In this document: positions 36,286 through 46,687 of the stretch, piece after piece
Position numbering within the stretch: the first letter of the stretch is position 1
Layout: the number at the start of each line of letters is the position of its first letter
Assembly: GCF_002251945.1 (NCBI RefSeq)
Contig: NZ_NDHW01000181.1
Span: 1-57,914 of the forward strand
DNA from: Pseudanabaena sp. SR411
GTDB lineage: Bacteria; Cyanobacteriota; Cyanobacteriia; Pseudanabaenales; Pseudanabaenaceae
Direction of reading: 5' to 3'
DNA: 57,914 bases
Made by a program: the position numbers and the translations under genes
The notes under the pieces: model-generated
Told to the model about the DNA's origin: nothing
The model's input: only the letters and a program-made list of their open reading frames with translations
The model's database searches: none

Positions 36286-36757
36286 ATACCCTCTTGTTCT
36301 AACATCTTTACTAATTACAGCCTTTTTAAGCAAAACAAGAGACGATAATTTTGATAAAAAATTTGCTTAGTAAACTTTTTATCGTTCTTCTGGGTTTACG
36401 ACATAGACTGTATAATTTTATACAATACTCGAATGTTTAGTAAGGGCAAATCATTGGAGTGAAAGGCTTTTATCTATAAATTAGCTATGCTTATTCCCAA
36501 GAAGCCAGAAGATCCCTTTTATCAAAATTATTGAGTTTTATATCAACGTAAAGAACTAAATATAACTTAAATGTAACTATTAGCTAACTCAGCGCTATTT
36601 ACATAAAAATGACTTTGCAAATAAAATAGTATGTAGGTTATTTCTGAATACTGCAAAAGTTAAATTGCTTTATGCGACTTGCTATTGCTAAGTTGTTTGG
36701 GATAAAAGTGCGAACAACAAATCATTATTTCTTTATAAAAAGCATAAGAGTATTGCC
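36286..36757. other. Intergenic region with hairpin and possible promoter
   Basis: No gene seen. Besides the hairpin at 36353-36383 it has a TATAAT-like element at 36411-36416 inside a small dyad (TGTATAA, TT, TTATACA, 36409-36424). That could be a promoter -10 or a repressor site for the giant gene that begins at 36758, but no good -35 is evident, so it is tentative. Confidence 0.5.
36353..36383 (+). terminator. Probable terminator hairpin after lhgO
   Basis: GATAAAAAATTT (36353-36364) pairs with AAACTTTTTATC (36372-36383), 11 of 12 positions, loop GCTTAGT. The 3' arm carries five T. It lies 67 bases after the lhgO stop. The stem is AT-rich, so termination efficiency is uncertain. Confidence 0.55.
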
Positions 36758-39700
36758 ATGTTAGACAATTATTTTGCCAACCAGACTCTGTCATCACCAT
36801 TAATTCCTCAGCAATTAGTGGATCCTTTACAAGTACAAGGATTTTCTGGGAGCAACTTAATTAGTCCACAAACAATTACTTTTGTCGATCAAAACATTTC
36901 CGATGCTATGACTGTCATGGCAAACTTACAATCAGATGTCAAAGTCCTTTTAGATCCAACACGAGATGGGGTTGCTCAAATAACTGAAACCTTAGGACTG
37001 TATAAAAATCTAACAGGCGTTAATATCATCTCTCATGCCAATGTAGCTCAATTGCAACTGGGTAAAAGTTTTTTAAGTGCAGAGTCACTTTCGCAATATA
37101 CTAGTGAGCTACAAAAATGGTCTCTATCACTTGCAACTGGTGCAGATATCCTTTTTTATGGGTGCAACGTCGCGTTTGGAGAATCTGGACAAGCATTTGT
37201 TGATAATTTAAGTACCTTAACTGGAGCGGATATTGCCGCTTCCAATAACTTTACTGGCAACTCCCTCCAAGGTGGGGACTGGATGTTGGAGTATAGCACT
37301 GGCAACATTGAGACAGCCAATCCTCTGTCACATTCCTTGATGAGTTCTTACCAAGGTGTGTTCGAGAGCGTTTTTACTACACAAGTTCCTTTACTAGTCA
37401 ATGCCACAGATGGTGGCGCTGATTATGAGTTAGGGATGGAGTTCCAGAGTGCTAGGGCAGGTACAATTAACTCCATCCGTTATTACAAAGCAGCCAGTGA
37501 AACTGGTACTCATGTAGGTAGAATCTGGTCAAGCAATGGAACCTTACTAGCCAGTGTCACCTTCACCAATGAAACAGCATCAGGATGGCAAGAACAAGCT
37601 TTGGCAACACCACTAACTATTGCTGCCAATACCAAGTACATAGTTTCGGTTAACGCCAATACACATTACGTCGCTACGTCTAATGGCTTAGCTTCTACTT
37701 TGACCAATGGTGATATCAGTGCTGTGGCGGATGGTAGCAATGGTGTGTTTAATGAAACACCGAGTGCATTCCCCACGCAATCTTGGAATAACACTAACTA
37801 CTTCCGCGACATCGTATTTACTGCCTTTGCCCCAGTAAACAACACAGTAGGAACAGTTGCCCTTACAGGAACATCTACTCAAAATCAAACCTTAACCGCA
37901 GCTGTAAGTGATGCCAATGGACTAAATGGTGTCACCATCAACTATCAATGGCAACAAAGTGCCAACGGCACAACATGGACAAACGTGACTGGCGCAACTA
38001 ACTCCACTTTGACTTTAGGTCAAGCTCAAGTTGGAAATCAAGTTCGCGTCAATGCTACCTATACTGATGCTCTCGGTTCTAGCGAAAATATCCTTAGTAC
38101 TCCAACCACAGTCGTAGCCAATGTCAATGACTTGGGTACTGTCGCGATCGCTGGTTCTACGGTTGTTGGACAAGTACTCACGGCGAATGTTACTGATCTT
38201 GATGGTCTAAATGGTGTCACCCCAACCTATCAGTGGCAGCAAAGTTCTGATGGTACTAATTGGACTAATGTAAGTGGGGCTACAACCCAGTCTTTGACAT
38301 TAGACTCCACTTTGGTAGGTAATCAACTTCGTGTTAATACTTCATATACTGATGCTTTAGGAACTGCTGAAAATATTCTCAGCAATCCTACTTCATTCAT
38401 TACTGCTGTTGCTGTCACTCAATCTCTCTTTACTTCAACAGCTACCCCGACAAACCTCAACAACATAGATAATGGAGGGGATGATTACGAGTTGGGCATG
38501 AGGTTTACAACTACAGCCATTGGTCAAATTCAGGCAATTCGCTACTACAAATCACCCAGCGAAACAGGCAGTCATGTCGGTCGAATCTGGTCTAGTACTG
38601 GGCAATTGCTAGCTAGTGTCACCTTTACGAATGAAACTGCATCTGGCTGGCAGGAGCAGGTACTAGCGAACCCATTAGCGGTGACCGCTGGTACCACCTA
38701 TGTTGTCTCAGTTAATACGAATACTGCTTACGTCTCTACGAATGCTGGCTTTGCTTCTCCAATTTCTAATGGTATCATCAACACGTCGGTTGGGGCTGGA
38801 GTGTATAACTTCACTCTGGGAAACTTCCCGACCCAGACCTTCCAAAACGAAAACTACTACCGCGACATTGTCTTTTTTAATTCCAATAATCCAGGCACAG
38901 TTGCTCTCAACGGGACAGCTATAGAAGACCAAACTCTGACTGCTTCAGTATCCGATACTGATGGGTTGACTGGAACTAATATTTCCTACCAGTGGCAAAA
39001 ACTAGAGAATGGCAATTGGACCGATATTTCAGGAGCTACTCAACGAACATTGAAGTTGGGAGATGTCTTGGTCAATCAGCAACTGCGAGTCAGGGCGACT
39101 TACACTGATGCCCTAGGCAGCAGCGAAACACTTGTCAGTTCTGTGACATCCCCTGTGACTAATATCAATGATCTAGGAGCAGCCATTCTCAAGGGCAGTG
39201 CAACAACCGAAAGCAGCCTTACAGCAACTGTCCTGGATGACGACGGTTTAGCTGGTGTCACCATCAATTATCAGTGGCAAGAGCTGGTCAATAATATCTG
39301 GATCAATATTGCAGGGGCTACAGGACGAACATTAGCACTTGGTTCCTCCTTTTTAGACAAGCAAGTGCGAATGGCAACAACTTATACAGATCTTAATGGA
39401 ACCCTTGAAAACATTTTCAGCTTCGGGACAAGCATCACTGCCCAAAATGCGATCGTTCTGGAAAATCAGAAGACAGGTACAACCGCTTGGCAAATTACCA
39501 ACCTGGCTACGAATAGTGAAATTCTGGGATATGCTTCAGCAACCAGTGTCAATCAGGGAGAGGTTTTGCCTATTAAGGTTTCCCTAGCACAACCTGGACA
39601 ATACAGAATAGATGTCTACCGATTAGGCTATTACGGAGGAGTTGGAGGTCGATTCATCACCAGTAGTGGTTTACTGAATGGAGATATTCAAACTGGTTCC

Positions 39701-40897
39701 ACCTTTGATCCAAATACTCGACTGTTTGAAGCCAACTGGAATACGTCCTACAATCTGCAAATTGGCAACGATTGGACTAGTGGCTTATACATTGCGAAGT
39801 TGATAGACATTGGAACAGGTAAAGAATCTCAAGTGTCGTTTACGGTACGGGATGATGATCGCCCTGCTGATTTGGGCTTCCAGACTAGCTTTACCACTTA
39901 TGAGGCTTACAACAATTACGGTGGTTACAGTACTTATACCTCTAATAGCTTAAATAACAATCGCGCCTTCAAGGTGTCTTTTGACCGACCAATGGCTCCT
40001 ACTCATCAGGGTACTGTGAATAACGATGGTTACACCATCAACAATATGATGGCATGGGAGTACAATATGGTGCGCTGGTTAGAGTCCCAAGGCTATGATG
40101 TTTCCTACTACTCCAATCTAGATGTGCATACCAACCCAATGCAATTGTATTCTCAAGATACATTTCTATCTGTGGGACATGATGAGTACTGGTCAATGGA
40201 AATGTTTGATAGCGTCACCAAAGCTCGGGACAATGGGATCAACCTAGCATTCTTCTCGGCGAACACGGCTTATTGGCGAGTTCGATTTGAGGACTCCAGT
40301 ACTGGAGAACCTAATCGTGTGATGGTTTCCTACAAGAGTAGTTGGGCTCTCGATCCAATAGCACAAAATGATATTTCTCAGGCAACGACGCTGTTCCGCA
40401 GCCCTGAGCTCAATAGTCCTGAGAACTCTTTGCTAGGCGTAGCATACATCGGAGACAATAGTACAAGTAATTCTGTTACTCAAGGATTTAACTTTGTGGT
40501 CAGTAACAGTTCAGATCCTTATTATGCTTATACCGGACTCCAGAACGGTGATGTGCTCTCAGGACTCGTAGGTTACGAGTGGGATGCAGTACTAAATAAT
40601 GGCTTTACTCCTGAGGGATTAGTAGTTTTATCGGCATCGCCTGTTGTGCCAGGATCAATATTCGCTCTACCTCCTCTTCCACCAGGAACTGACGTTTATA
40701 CTTCCAACGCAGTTCGTTACACGGCTCCTAGCGGCGCTAAAGTATTCTCAACTGGCTCCATACAATGGGCTTGGGGTCTAGATAGCTACGGTGTCACTGA
40801 CCGTGTTGATCCTCGAGTTCAGCAAATTACAGTCAATGCTCTAGCTGATATGGGAGCTAAACCTCAAACACCCTCTGCAAATATCGTTATAGTTTGA
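36758..40897 (+). CDS. Giant surface-type mosaic protein: DUF4347, two DUF4082, four Ig-like repeats, DMFase-like C-terminal domain
   Basis: 1379 residues. A DUF4347-like N-terminal domain (about 38-200) has His93 (ISHANVAQLQLG) and Cys136 (FYGCNVAFGESG), the spacing of a caspase-like His/Cys pair. DUF4082-like sugar-binding-type domains are at about 205-355 and 551-707, sharing YYKxxSETGxHVGRIWSS. Ig-like repeats (GVTINYQWQ...YTDALGSSEN) lie at about 360-548 (two) and 712-895 (two). The C-terminal ~480 residues resemble the N,N-dimethylformamidase large-subunit-like family (YRLGYYGG, SFTTYEAYNNYGG, SVGHDEYWS, NTAYWRVRF). There is no Sec signal peptide, which is common for DUF4347 proteins that may use type I export. 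It is probably extracellular; function unknown. The next gene begins within about 115 bases. Confidence 0.88.
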   Translation: MLDNYFANQTLSSPLIPQQLVDPLQVQGFSGSNLISPQTITFVDQNISDAMTVMANLQSDVKVLLDPTRDGVAQITETLGLYKNLTGVNIISHANVAQLQLGKSFLSAESLSQYTSELQKWSLSLATGADILFYGCNVAFGESGQAFVDNLSTLTGADIAASNNFTGNSLQGGDWMLEYSTGNIETANPLSHSLMSSYQGVFESVFTTQVPLLVNATDGGADYELGMEFQSARAGTINSIRYYKAASETGTHVGRIWSSNGTLLASVTFTNETASGWQEQALATPLTIAANTKYIVSVNANTHYVATSNGLASTLTNGDISAVADGSNGVFNETPSAFPTQSWNNTNYFRDIVFTAFAPVNNTVGTVALTGTSTQNQTLTAAVSDANGLNGVTINYQWQQSANGTTWTNVTGATNSTLTLGQAQVGNQVRVNATYTDALGSSENILSTPTTVVANVNDLGTVAIAGSTVVGQVLTANVTDLDGLNGVTPTYQWQQSSDGTNWTNVSGATTQSLTLDSTLVGNQLRVNTSYTDALGTAENILSNPTSFITAVAVTQSLFTSTATPTNLNNIDNGGDDYELGMRFTTTAIGQIQAIRYYKSPSETGSHVGRIWSSTGQLLASVTFTNETASGWQEQVLANPLAVTAGTTYVVSVNTNTAYVSTNAGFASPISNGIINTSVGAGVYNFTLGNFPTQTFQNENYYRDIVFFNSNNPGTVALNGTAIEDQTLTASVSDTDGLTGTNISYQWQKLENGNWTDISGATQRTLKLGDVLVNQQLRVRATYTDALGSSETLVSSVTSPVTNINDLGAAILKGSATTESSLTATVLDDDGLAGVTINYQWQELVNNIWINIAGATGRTLALGSSFLDKQVRMATTYTDLNGTLENIFSFGTSITAQNAIVLENQKTGTTAWQITNLATNSEILGYASATSVNQGEVLPIKVSLAQPGQYRIDVYRLGYYGGVGGRFITSSGLLNGDIQTGSTFDPNTRLFEANWNTSYNLQIGNDWTSGLYIAKLIDIGTGKESQVSFTVRDDDRPADLGFQTSFTTYEAYNNYGGYSTYTSNSLNNNRAFKVSFDRPMAPTHQGTVNNDGYTINNMMAWEYNMVRWLESQGYDVSYYSNLDVHTNPMQLYSQDTFLSVGHDEYWSMEMFDSVTKARDNGINLAFFSANTAYWRVRFEDSSTGEPNRVMVSYKSSWALDPIAQNDISQATTLFRSPELNSPENSLLGVAYIGDNSTSNSVTQGFNFVVSNSSDPYYAYTGLQNGDVLSGLVGYEWDAVLNNGFTPEGLVVLSASPVVPGSIFALPPLPPGTDVYTSNAVRYTAPSGAKVFSTGSIQWAWGLDSYGVTDRVDPRVQQITVNALADMGAKPQTPSANIVIV

Positions 40898-41010
40898 ACT
40901 TCATTAGGATTCATGAGAGAGCTATATTTCAGCATATTTTGCTCTCTCAATGCTCAAAAACTCCAAGACCTAAAAGAGTAAACTCGTCTAGAAAAATTAG
41001 CGGAAACCTT

Positions 41011-43410
41011 ATGGATCAAGTAGCAAAACCGAAACTCGTATTTTTTCAGTGGGATCATAAGAAAACCCCTTTGTTTGTACAACTACATATGCAGCTGCAT
41101 GTTAAGTGCCTGTCAAGGTTTTTTGACGTAATTGTAATTAGTCGGGATTGTGATTATCAGCAAATTTGTGATCAGTACGAGCCAGATCTCACACTTTTTG
41201 AAAGTGGGTTTAAATCCACTCTTTCTCGCAAAATCAATATTCATAATACTTCAGCTTATCCTGAGATACCGAAACTAGGACTTCACAATGGAGATTCATG
41301 GTGTGATTGTCGGGCAGGCTTTCTGTCAGACATGGAGCATTGGGAAATAGAAACATTTTTCTCAATTTCCAGCACTATTGCTGAACATATGCCAGAAATC
41401 ACTGGAAATCTATTTGTCTGGCCGAATTTTATCGATGCAGATGTTTACCAAGATTATCAACTACCTAAAACTATCCCTGTGCTGATTACTGGGCAAGTAG
41501 CATCTTTGTACCCGTGGAGGCAAAAAGTTAATAAAATTGTCACTAAACATTTTCCTTCCCTCATTTGCCCTCATGGGGGATATAGCCAATCGGTCTCTCG
41601 TATGTTTCATGGTGAACAGTATGCTCGCGTGATTAATGCTTCATGGTTTGTGCCAACTTGCGGCACAGTGGCAAAGGAGGTCGTTCGTAAACATTTTGAA
41701 ATCCCAGCTTCTAAGTCTTGTTTAATCACTGAGCAATCTCCTGCTCTTGAAGCCGTTGGTTTTGTTGATATGCAAAATTGTATTTTTGCTGATGAGCATA
41801 ATATATTAGACAAGCTAAACTATCTTTTTCAAAATCAAGATGAACTTGAAAGTATCATTGACGCAGGCTACAAACTAGTTCATTCTCGTCATACCCTTAA
41901 TCAACGCGATCAATTGCTTCAATGGTTTAATCTGCATAAAAAACTCCAACCCAATCAGAAAATTATTCAAAATAATCCCTTTGCTCCACTAACGATAGGA
42001 GAAAGATCATCAAGCATTAAAAGTTCCCCTTTTGTCAGCAACGGTTTAGATATATCCCTTCTGAGAAAAGGAGATGAGAAACTTTGGGCTGGGCAATATG
42101 AAGAGGCAGAAGTTTCCTATATAAAGTGTGTCAGTTATATTCCTTGGATGCCCGAACCAAAGCTTAGACTTACCCTGTGCAATCTTTACAAAGGAAATAT
42201 GGATACTGCCCTGTATTGGATAGTTCAACCGATTCAATACACACTTGGAGATTACCAAGCTCTTGTTCCCGATCCTGTAGAATGGGCATATTATGCCATC
42301 GTCCTTCTGTGCTCAGGAAAATTGGATGAAGCTAAACAACATATCAATCATTTTCCATTGCTGAGCCATCCTGAACTTGATCGAACAAGATGGGTAATAG
42401 AATTTTTGGGAAATGGAGAAAATATAGCTCCTTTCCAACAATATGAAGACCAATCAAAGTATCATTACAGCATTCACCAACTACCTCACCGTAGCTTTGA
42501 TGAATGGATTGAGCAAATTAGTAAAATGCTGAATGCCTGCCAGCAGAAAGATTTGGCGGAAACTTTGACAACATCCATTGCTTTAAATGCTTCATCATTA
42601 AAAAAAAAAGATTCTGAGTCAACCACAAATACAGTATTCAAATCTTCAAAAGTAGCTTATCTTAAGCGATTGAAAGACTTCTCTTTCTTTTTACCCAAAA
42701 CTGGATATCCCTTTCATTTCTCTTTTTTTAGAAAACTCTGGTTTCTTCAGATCAGAAAGAAATTAAAGCTAAAGCCTAAAATCCTGAATTTCTTAAATTT
42801 CTTAGAGTCTAGGTTCGGTTTCTTTTTACCTTACTCGTTGTCAGAAATGAGAAATGATGAATTTTTTCACGCAATTCAAAAGTTAGCAGAGGAGGAAGAC
42901 ATAGAAAAAGTACTAATCATTGGTGCATCTGCTGGAAGAGGAAGCACAGAAGCATTGATAACTGGCATTCGTGGCAAGCAAAATATTGATATATTCTGTG
43001 TCAATACGATCAATCCTCGATTCACTAAGCTGAACAAGCTATACACTAAAAGTCCTTGTATCAAATTTTTTACGTTTCCATCTTCCTCTTCAACGATATT
43101 CTCAGATGCTCTTGAGAATATCATTAAGATTATTAAACAAGAAAGTCAAATTAATGCCTTTGATGCAGTATTGATTGATGGCTCCGAATTCAATTTTAGT
43201 TTTAATTCAACAGAGTATATCGCTGGAGCTCAATATATTCTGTTGAATAACATCAGCACTCCTCAACATGGTAAAAATCATTTCGATCTGCTATTTGACC
43301 CTAGTTATGTCCTAGTTTGTCAGAATCCTTGTTTACGCGGAGGTTATTCAATTTTTCAAAAAGTTTCTTTGCCTTGTGATATTCCTGATAAATCGAATCA
43401 TATAGCTTAA
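41011..43410 (+). CDS. Fusion: CgeB-like GT-B glycosyltransferase + TPR-like region + SAM-methyltransferase-like domain
   Basis: About 799 residues from the ATG at 41011; a TTG at 40894 overlaps the previous stop and would add 39 unlikely residues. The N-terminal half is a GT-B protein of the CgeB/Glyco_trans_1_2 kind: KLVFFQWDHKKTP, a DSWCDCRAGFLSD segment, FVWPNFIDADVY, and a C-terminal half with SWFVPTCGTVAKEV and an ADEHNILDKL tail. The middle (about 365-480) has helix pairs like TPR repeats (LWAGQYEEAEVSYIKC). The last ~185 residues form a Rossmann unit with VLIIGASAGRGSTEAL and DAVLIDGSEF, like class I methyltransferases of the TylF type, though SAM binding is unproven. The architecture suggests addition and modification of a sugar by one polypeptide. 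Confidence 0.78.
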   Translation: MDQVAKPKLVFFQWDHKKTPLFVQLHMQLHVKCLSRFFDVIVISRDCDYQQICDQYEPDLTLFESGFKSTLSRKINIHNTSAYPEIPKLGLHNGDSWCDCRAGFLSDMEHWEIETFFSISSTIAEHMPEITGNLFVWPNFIDADVYQDYQLPKTIPVLITGQVASLYPWRQKVNKIVTKHFPSLICPHGGYSQSVSRMFHGEQYARVINASWFVPTCGTVAKEVVRKHFEIPASKSCLITEQSPALEAVGFVDMQNCIFADEHNILDKLNYLFQNQDELESIIDAGYKLVHSRHTLNQRDQLLQWFNLHKKLQPNQKIIQNNPFAPLTIGERSSSIKSSPFVSNGLDISLLRKGDEKLWAGQYEEAEVSYIKCVSYIPWMPEPKLRLTLCNLYKGNMDTALYWIVQPIQYTLGDYQALVPDPVEWAYYAIVLLCSGKLDEAKQHINHFPLLSHPELDRTRWVIEFLGNGENIAPFQQYEDQSKYHYSIHQLPHRSFDEWIEQISKMLNACQQKDLAETLTTSIALNASSLKKKDSESTTNTVFKSSKVAYLKRLKDFSFFLPKTGYPFHFSFFRKLWFLQIRKKLKLKPKILNFLNFLESRFGFFLPYSLSEMRNDEFFHAIQKLAEEEDIEKVLIIGASAGRGSTEALITGIRGKQNIDIFCVNTINPRFTKLNKLYTKSPCIKFFTFPSSSSTIFSDALENIIKIIKQESQINAFDAVLIDGSEFNFSFNSTEYIAGAQYILLNNISTPQHGKNHFDLLFDPSYVLVCQNPCLRGGYSIFQKVSLPCDIPDKSNHIA

Positions 43411-43461
43411 GAGAGTTATTCTTATTCTTGAACTTAATCTTACAAAATCATTGGTAAACGC

Positions 43462-45258
43462 ATGTTGCAATTCTTTTCAAAGTTGTTATACATCATTCGA
43501 GGATATCGAAAAGGACTATTACTGCTTCTACTGCTCTTCTTTTTACTTGGCTTTATGGAGTCAGCTTCTGTGGGGCTAATAGGACCATTTATTGCGATCG
43601 CTACCGATCCCACTTTTATAAGCAAAACACCAATTTTACAGACACTATACCAACAGTTAGGATTTGCCTCTAATACCCAGTTTTTACAGTTATTTGGTTT
43701 GTGTATCATTAGCTTTTTTTATCTGAAAATCTTTATAGGTTTTAGAGTTACTCAATATGTTTTTGCATATGGCTTTACGTTCCAAGGCAGATTATCTTTA
43801 AGGCTGCTACATAGCTACTTAGCAGCTCCTTACACTTTTCATCTTAAAAGAAATACAGCAACTCTCATTCAGTGCGTACTCAAAGATACTGAAACTTTTT
43901 GTAATGGCTTGCTGATGCCACTCTTGACTTCTATTTCAAATATCTTTGTCACTATTGGGTTAGTAATATTACTGATCGCCACCAGCCCAATTGCAGTTAT
44001 TCTGATTAGTTTATGCCTCTTATTTGGTTATGCTACGATCCGAGTGCTAAAAGATAGATTGTGGCGATGGGGGAAAGATGGATCGGATGCCAGCACTGAG
44101 ATCATTCGCACTATCAATCATAGTCTGGGAGGTATTAAAGAAACACGGATAATTGGTTGTGAACAATACTTTGAGAAACAGTTAGAGTTTCAGACAAAAA
44201 AAATGGCAACTAGCACAACTAAGGCTGTGACTTTTTCCACGTTTCCCCGTTATTTAATTGAAGGGCTGTTTATGACCTTCTTAGTCGTTTTCACCCTGCT
44301 TTTTCTGCTGATAAACAGAGAAAAGCCCCAGATGGTCACTTCAGTCCTTGGTATATTTGCTTTAGCTTCATTTCGTTTGATGCCTGCTGTAGGTAATCTC
44401 CTCGGAACAGTGAACGGAGTTCGTTATAATAGCTATGTTCTAGACAAGTTATATTTGGACTTAAAAGAACAAGAGGAATTAGATAGTAAGATTTTGGTCG
44501 AGATTCCTTTAAGTTCAGACACAGAGAAGCAACTTCATGGTAAACGATCAGTTGTACCTTTTCTGAATGAAATAATTCTGGAGAAAATCACTTACCGCTA
44601 TCCAGATGTTGAAGAAAATGCTCTAAACGAAATTTCACTCACCATAAAACGAGGTCAATCGATCGGTTTGATCGGGCGATCAGGAGCAGGCAAAACCACT
44701 CTAGTTGATGTGATTTTGGGGCTCTTAACTCCTCAAAGTGGGGACATTCAGGTTGATGGGAAATCAATTTATCAAGATTTACGTTCTTGGCAAAATTTAA
44801 TCGGGTATGTTCCCCAGTCGATATTTTTGACTGACGATACCCTAGAAAGGAATATCGCCTTTGGAGTGCCAGACCATCTTATTGATGCGGAGAAATTACA
44901 ACAGGCAATCCAGAGCGTTCAACTCTCAGAATTAGTTGAACAACTGCCTGATGGCATTCAGACCGTTCTGGGCGAACGGGGAGTTCGATTGTCTGGTGGG
45001 CAGCGTCAGAGGGTAGGCATAGCTAGAGCTCTTTATCATCAAAGAGAATTGTTGGTTTTGGACGAAGCAACTGCTGCTTTAGATAATGAAACCGAAAGCC
45101 TAGTTAGTGATGCAATTAAGGCGTTAGGAGGCAATAAGACCATCATTATCATTGCTCATCGGCTGTCTACAATTCAACATTGCGATCGCATTTACAAGTT
45201 GGAGAGAGGGCGAATACTACAAAGCGGAAGTTATGAAGAAGTTGTATTAGAAAAGTAA
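43462..45258 (+). CDS. ABC exporter, PglK-like lipid-linked oligosaccharide flippase (TMD-NBD)
   Basis: 598 residues, a half transporter that would work as a homodimer. The membrane domain (about 15-320, six segments) begins with FMESASVGLIGPFIAI, a start shared with PglK-type flippases. The nucleotide-binding domain has Walker A GRSGAGKTT (405-413), Q-loop YVPQSIFL, signature LSGGQRQR (510-517), Walker B LLVLDEAT (530-537) and H-loop IAHRLST. PglK uses ATP to flip polyprenyl-linked heptasaccharide. The following GT4 gene lies 50 bases on, so this may be the export step of a second glycan, separate from the Wzx at 11012. Cargo is inferred. Confidence 0.93.
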   Translation: MLQFFSKLLYIIRGYRKGLLLLLLLFFLLGFMESASVGLIGPFIAIATDPTFISKTPILQTLYQQLGFASNTQFLQLFGLCIISFFYLKIFIGFRVTQYVFAYGFTFQGRLSLRLLHSYLAAPYTFHLKRNTATLIQCVLKDTETFCNGLLMPLLTSISNIFVTIGLVILLIATSPIAVILISLCLLFGYATIRVLKDRLWRWGKDGSDASTEIIRTINHSLGGIKETRIIGCEQYFEKQLEFQTKKMATSTTKAVTFSTFPRYLIEGLFMTFLVVFTLLFLLINREKPQMVTSVLGIFALASFRLMPAVGNLLGTVNGVRYNSYVLDKLYLDLKEQEELDSKILVEIPLSSDTEKQLHGKRSVVPFLNEIILEKITYRYPDVEENALNEISLTIKRGQSIGLIGRSGAGKTTLVDVILGLLTPQSGDIQVDGKSIYQDLRSWQNLIGYVPQSIFLTDDTLERNIAFGVPDHLIDAEKLQQAIQSVQLSELVEQLPDGIQTVLGERGVRLSGGQRQRVGIARALYHQRELLVLDEATAALDNETESLVSDAIKALGGNKTIIIIAHRLSTIQHCDRIYKLERGRILQSGSYEEVVLEK

Positions 45259-45308
45259 TTTGCTCGTGGTTTTCTAATACTTAATTTTTTAAGGATGGTT
45301 TAAGTCTC

Positions 45309-46418
45309 ATGATCGTCAACAGCAAAATTGGAGTCGTATATGATTCCCAGATCTTTAACAGACAAAGATATGGCGGTATTTCTCGATACTATTGCGAACT
45401 TGCCAAAGGTATTTCAAATGATCATAAATTTGACATCAAGATTTTAGCTGGAGTTCATTTCAATGAATATCTTCCTGCAATACCATCCAACCTTGTCGTA
45501 GGAGTAAAGCTACCTAGAATCCCAAAGGCTACAAATATGATCGAGAAGGCAAATATTGCTTTCTCAAAATACTGGATTAAGAAAAATCCCGTTAAAATTG
45601 TACATGAGACTTTTTTCAGAATCGAAGGTATAGGTTCAAAGCACCATCGAAAAGTCTTGACAGTTCACGATATGATCCCTGAGAAATTTTATCCAGATAG
45701 TGATATCAATATTATTAAGGAAATTGCTATTCGTAGTGCTGACCATATTATTTGCATATCAGAGAGTACTAAAAATGACTTACTCAATCTCATAGAAATT
45801 GATGCCAGTAAGATTTCTGTAATTTACCATGGTTATTCATCAGATTACGATCCAAAGAGTGAAATATTCCAGCGGAGAACTGTAGTTGATCCATACATTC
45901 TTTATGTCGGCGATCGCTATGGCTATAAAAACTTTTGGGGTCTTATTCAAGCTTATGTCCGTTCTGATCACTTGAAAAAGAACTTTAAGATAGTTTGTTT
46001 TGGGGGTTCTCCTCTATCCCCTGATGAACTGAATCGAGCCAATAAGATGGGTGTTCTCGAAAATGATTTACTGCATTTTGCTGGGAGTGATGCTCTACTA
46101 AGGCAGTTTTATCAAAACGCCTCAGTATTTGTCTACCCCTCTATGTATGAGGGGTTCGGGATTCCACCTCTAGAGGCTATGGCTGCATCTTGTCCTGTAG
46201 TTTGTAGTAACACTAGCTCCATTCCTGAAGTTGTTGGAAATGCGGCTGAATTGTTTGATCCTTATGATATTGACAGCATAGTCACTGCAATAGAGAAAGT
46301 GGTGTTTTCTAGTGACTATGCAAGCAACTTAGTAAAGCAAGGATTGTGGCGTATTAAGAATTTTTCTTGGCAAACTTGCGCTGAACAAACAGGCTTAGTC
46401 TACTCATCTTTAGTGTAA
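45309..46418 (+). CDS. GT4-family glycosyltransferase (mannosyltransferase-like)
   Basis: 369 residues. The N-terminus [21 protein letters not shown] (broken: [14 protein letters not shown]) is the acceptor loop of mannosyltransferase-like GT4 enzymes. VHETFF and [13 protein letters not shown] follow, and the donor half has [13 protein letters not shown] and E-x7-E in [15 protein letters not shown]. Enzymes with this YGGISRY start are often capsule or O-antigen mannosyl- or rhamnosyltransferases. It lies 50 bases after the ABC flippase gene and 257-269 bases before the next GT4; the gap between them shows no gene. Confidence 0.93.
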   Translation: MIVNSKIGVVYDSQIFNRQRYGGISRYYCELAKGISNDHKFDIKILAGVHFNEYLPAIPSNLVVGVKLPRIPKATNMIEKANIAFSKYWIKKNPVKIVHETFFRIEGIGSKHHRKVLTVHDMIPEKFYPDSDINIIKEIAIRSADHIICISESTKNDLLNLIEIDASKISVIYHGYSSDYDPKSEIFQRRTVVDPYILYVGDRYGYKNFWGLIQAYVRSDHLKKNFKIVCFGGSPLSPDELNRANKMGVLENDLLHFAGSDALLRQFYQNASVFVYPSMYEGFGIPPLEAMAASCPVVCSNTSSIPEVVGNAAELFDPYDIDSIVTAIEKVVFSSDYASNLVKQGLWRIKNFSWQTCAEQTGLVYSSLV

Positions 46419-46687
46419 AAAGAAATAGAAGCGTCAAATCAACCCTAGCAAAAATATAATTTCCCTTAAGTTTTTTGATATTCTCGACCTATAGAAATTT
46501 ACCACGAACCTCGAGTAATTATGGAAACAGCAGTTGTATGTGGTGTGGTATCTCAGGTCAAGATGGTGCCTATTTAGATAGTGGCAGAAAAGTATGGCTA
46601 CAGAATAACTAGAGTGGAGAGTGGCTATATCTCTTCAAATACCATCAAATGGACATTTTTATACTAATTATATAGGTGCAAAAAATT

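Noticed and set aside
37375-38880. Repeat-rich stretch as a possible CRISPR or satellite array
   Set aside because: The repeats are coding (duplicated DUF4082 and Ig-like domains), diverged at DNA level and without regular spacers.
46419-46687. Gap between two GT4 genes searched for a small gene or RNA
   Set aside because: No frame with a plausible start and no strong dyad found.
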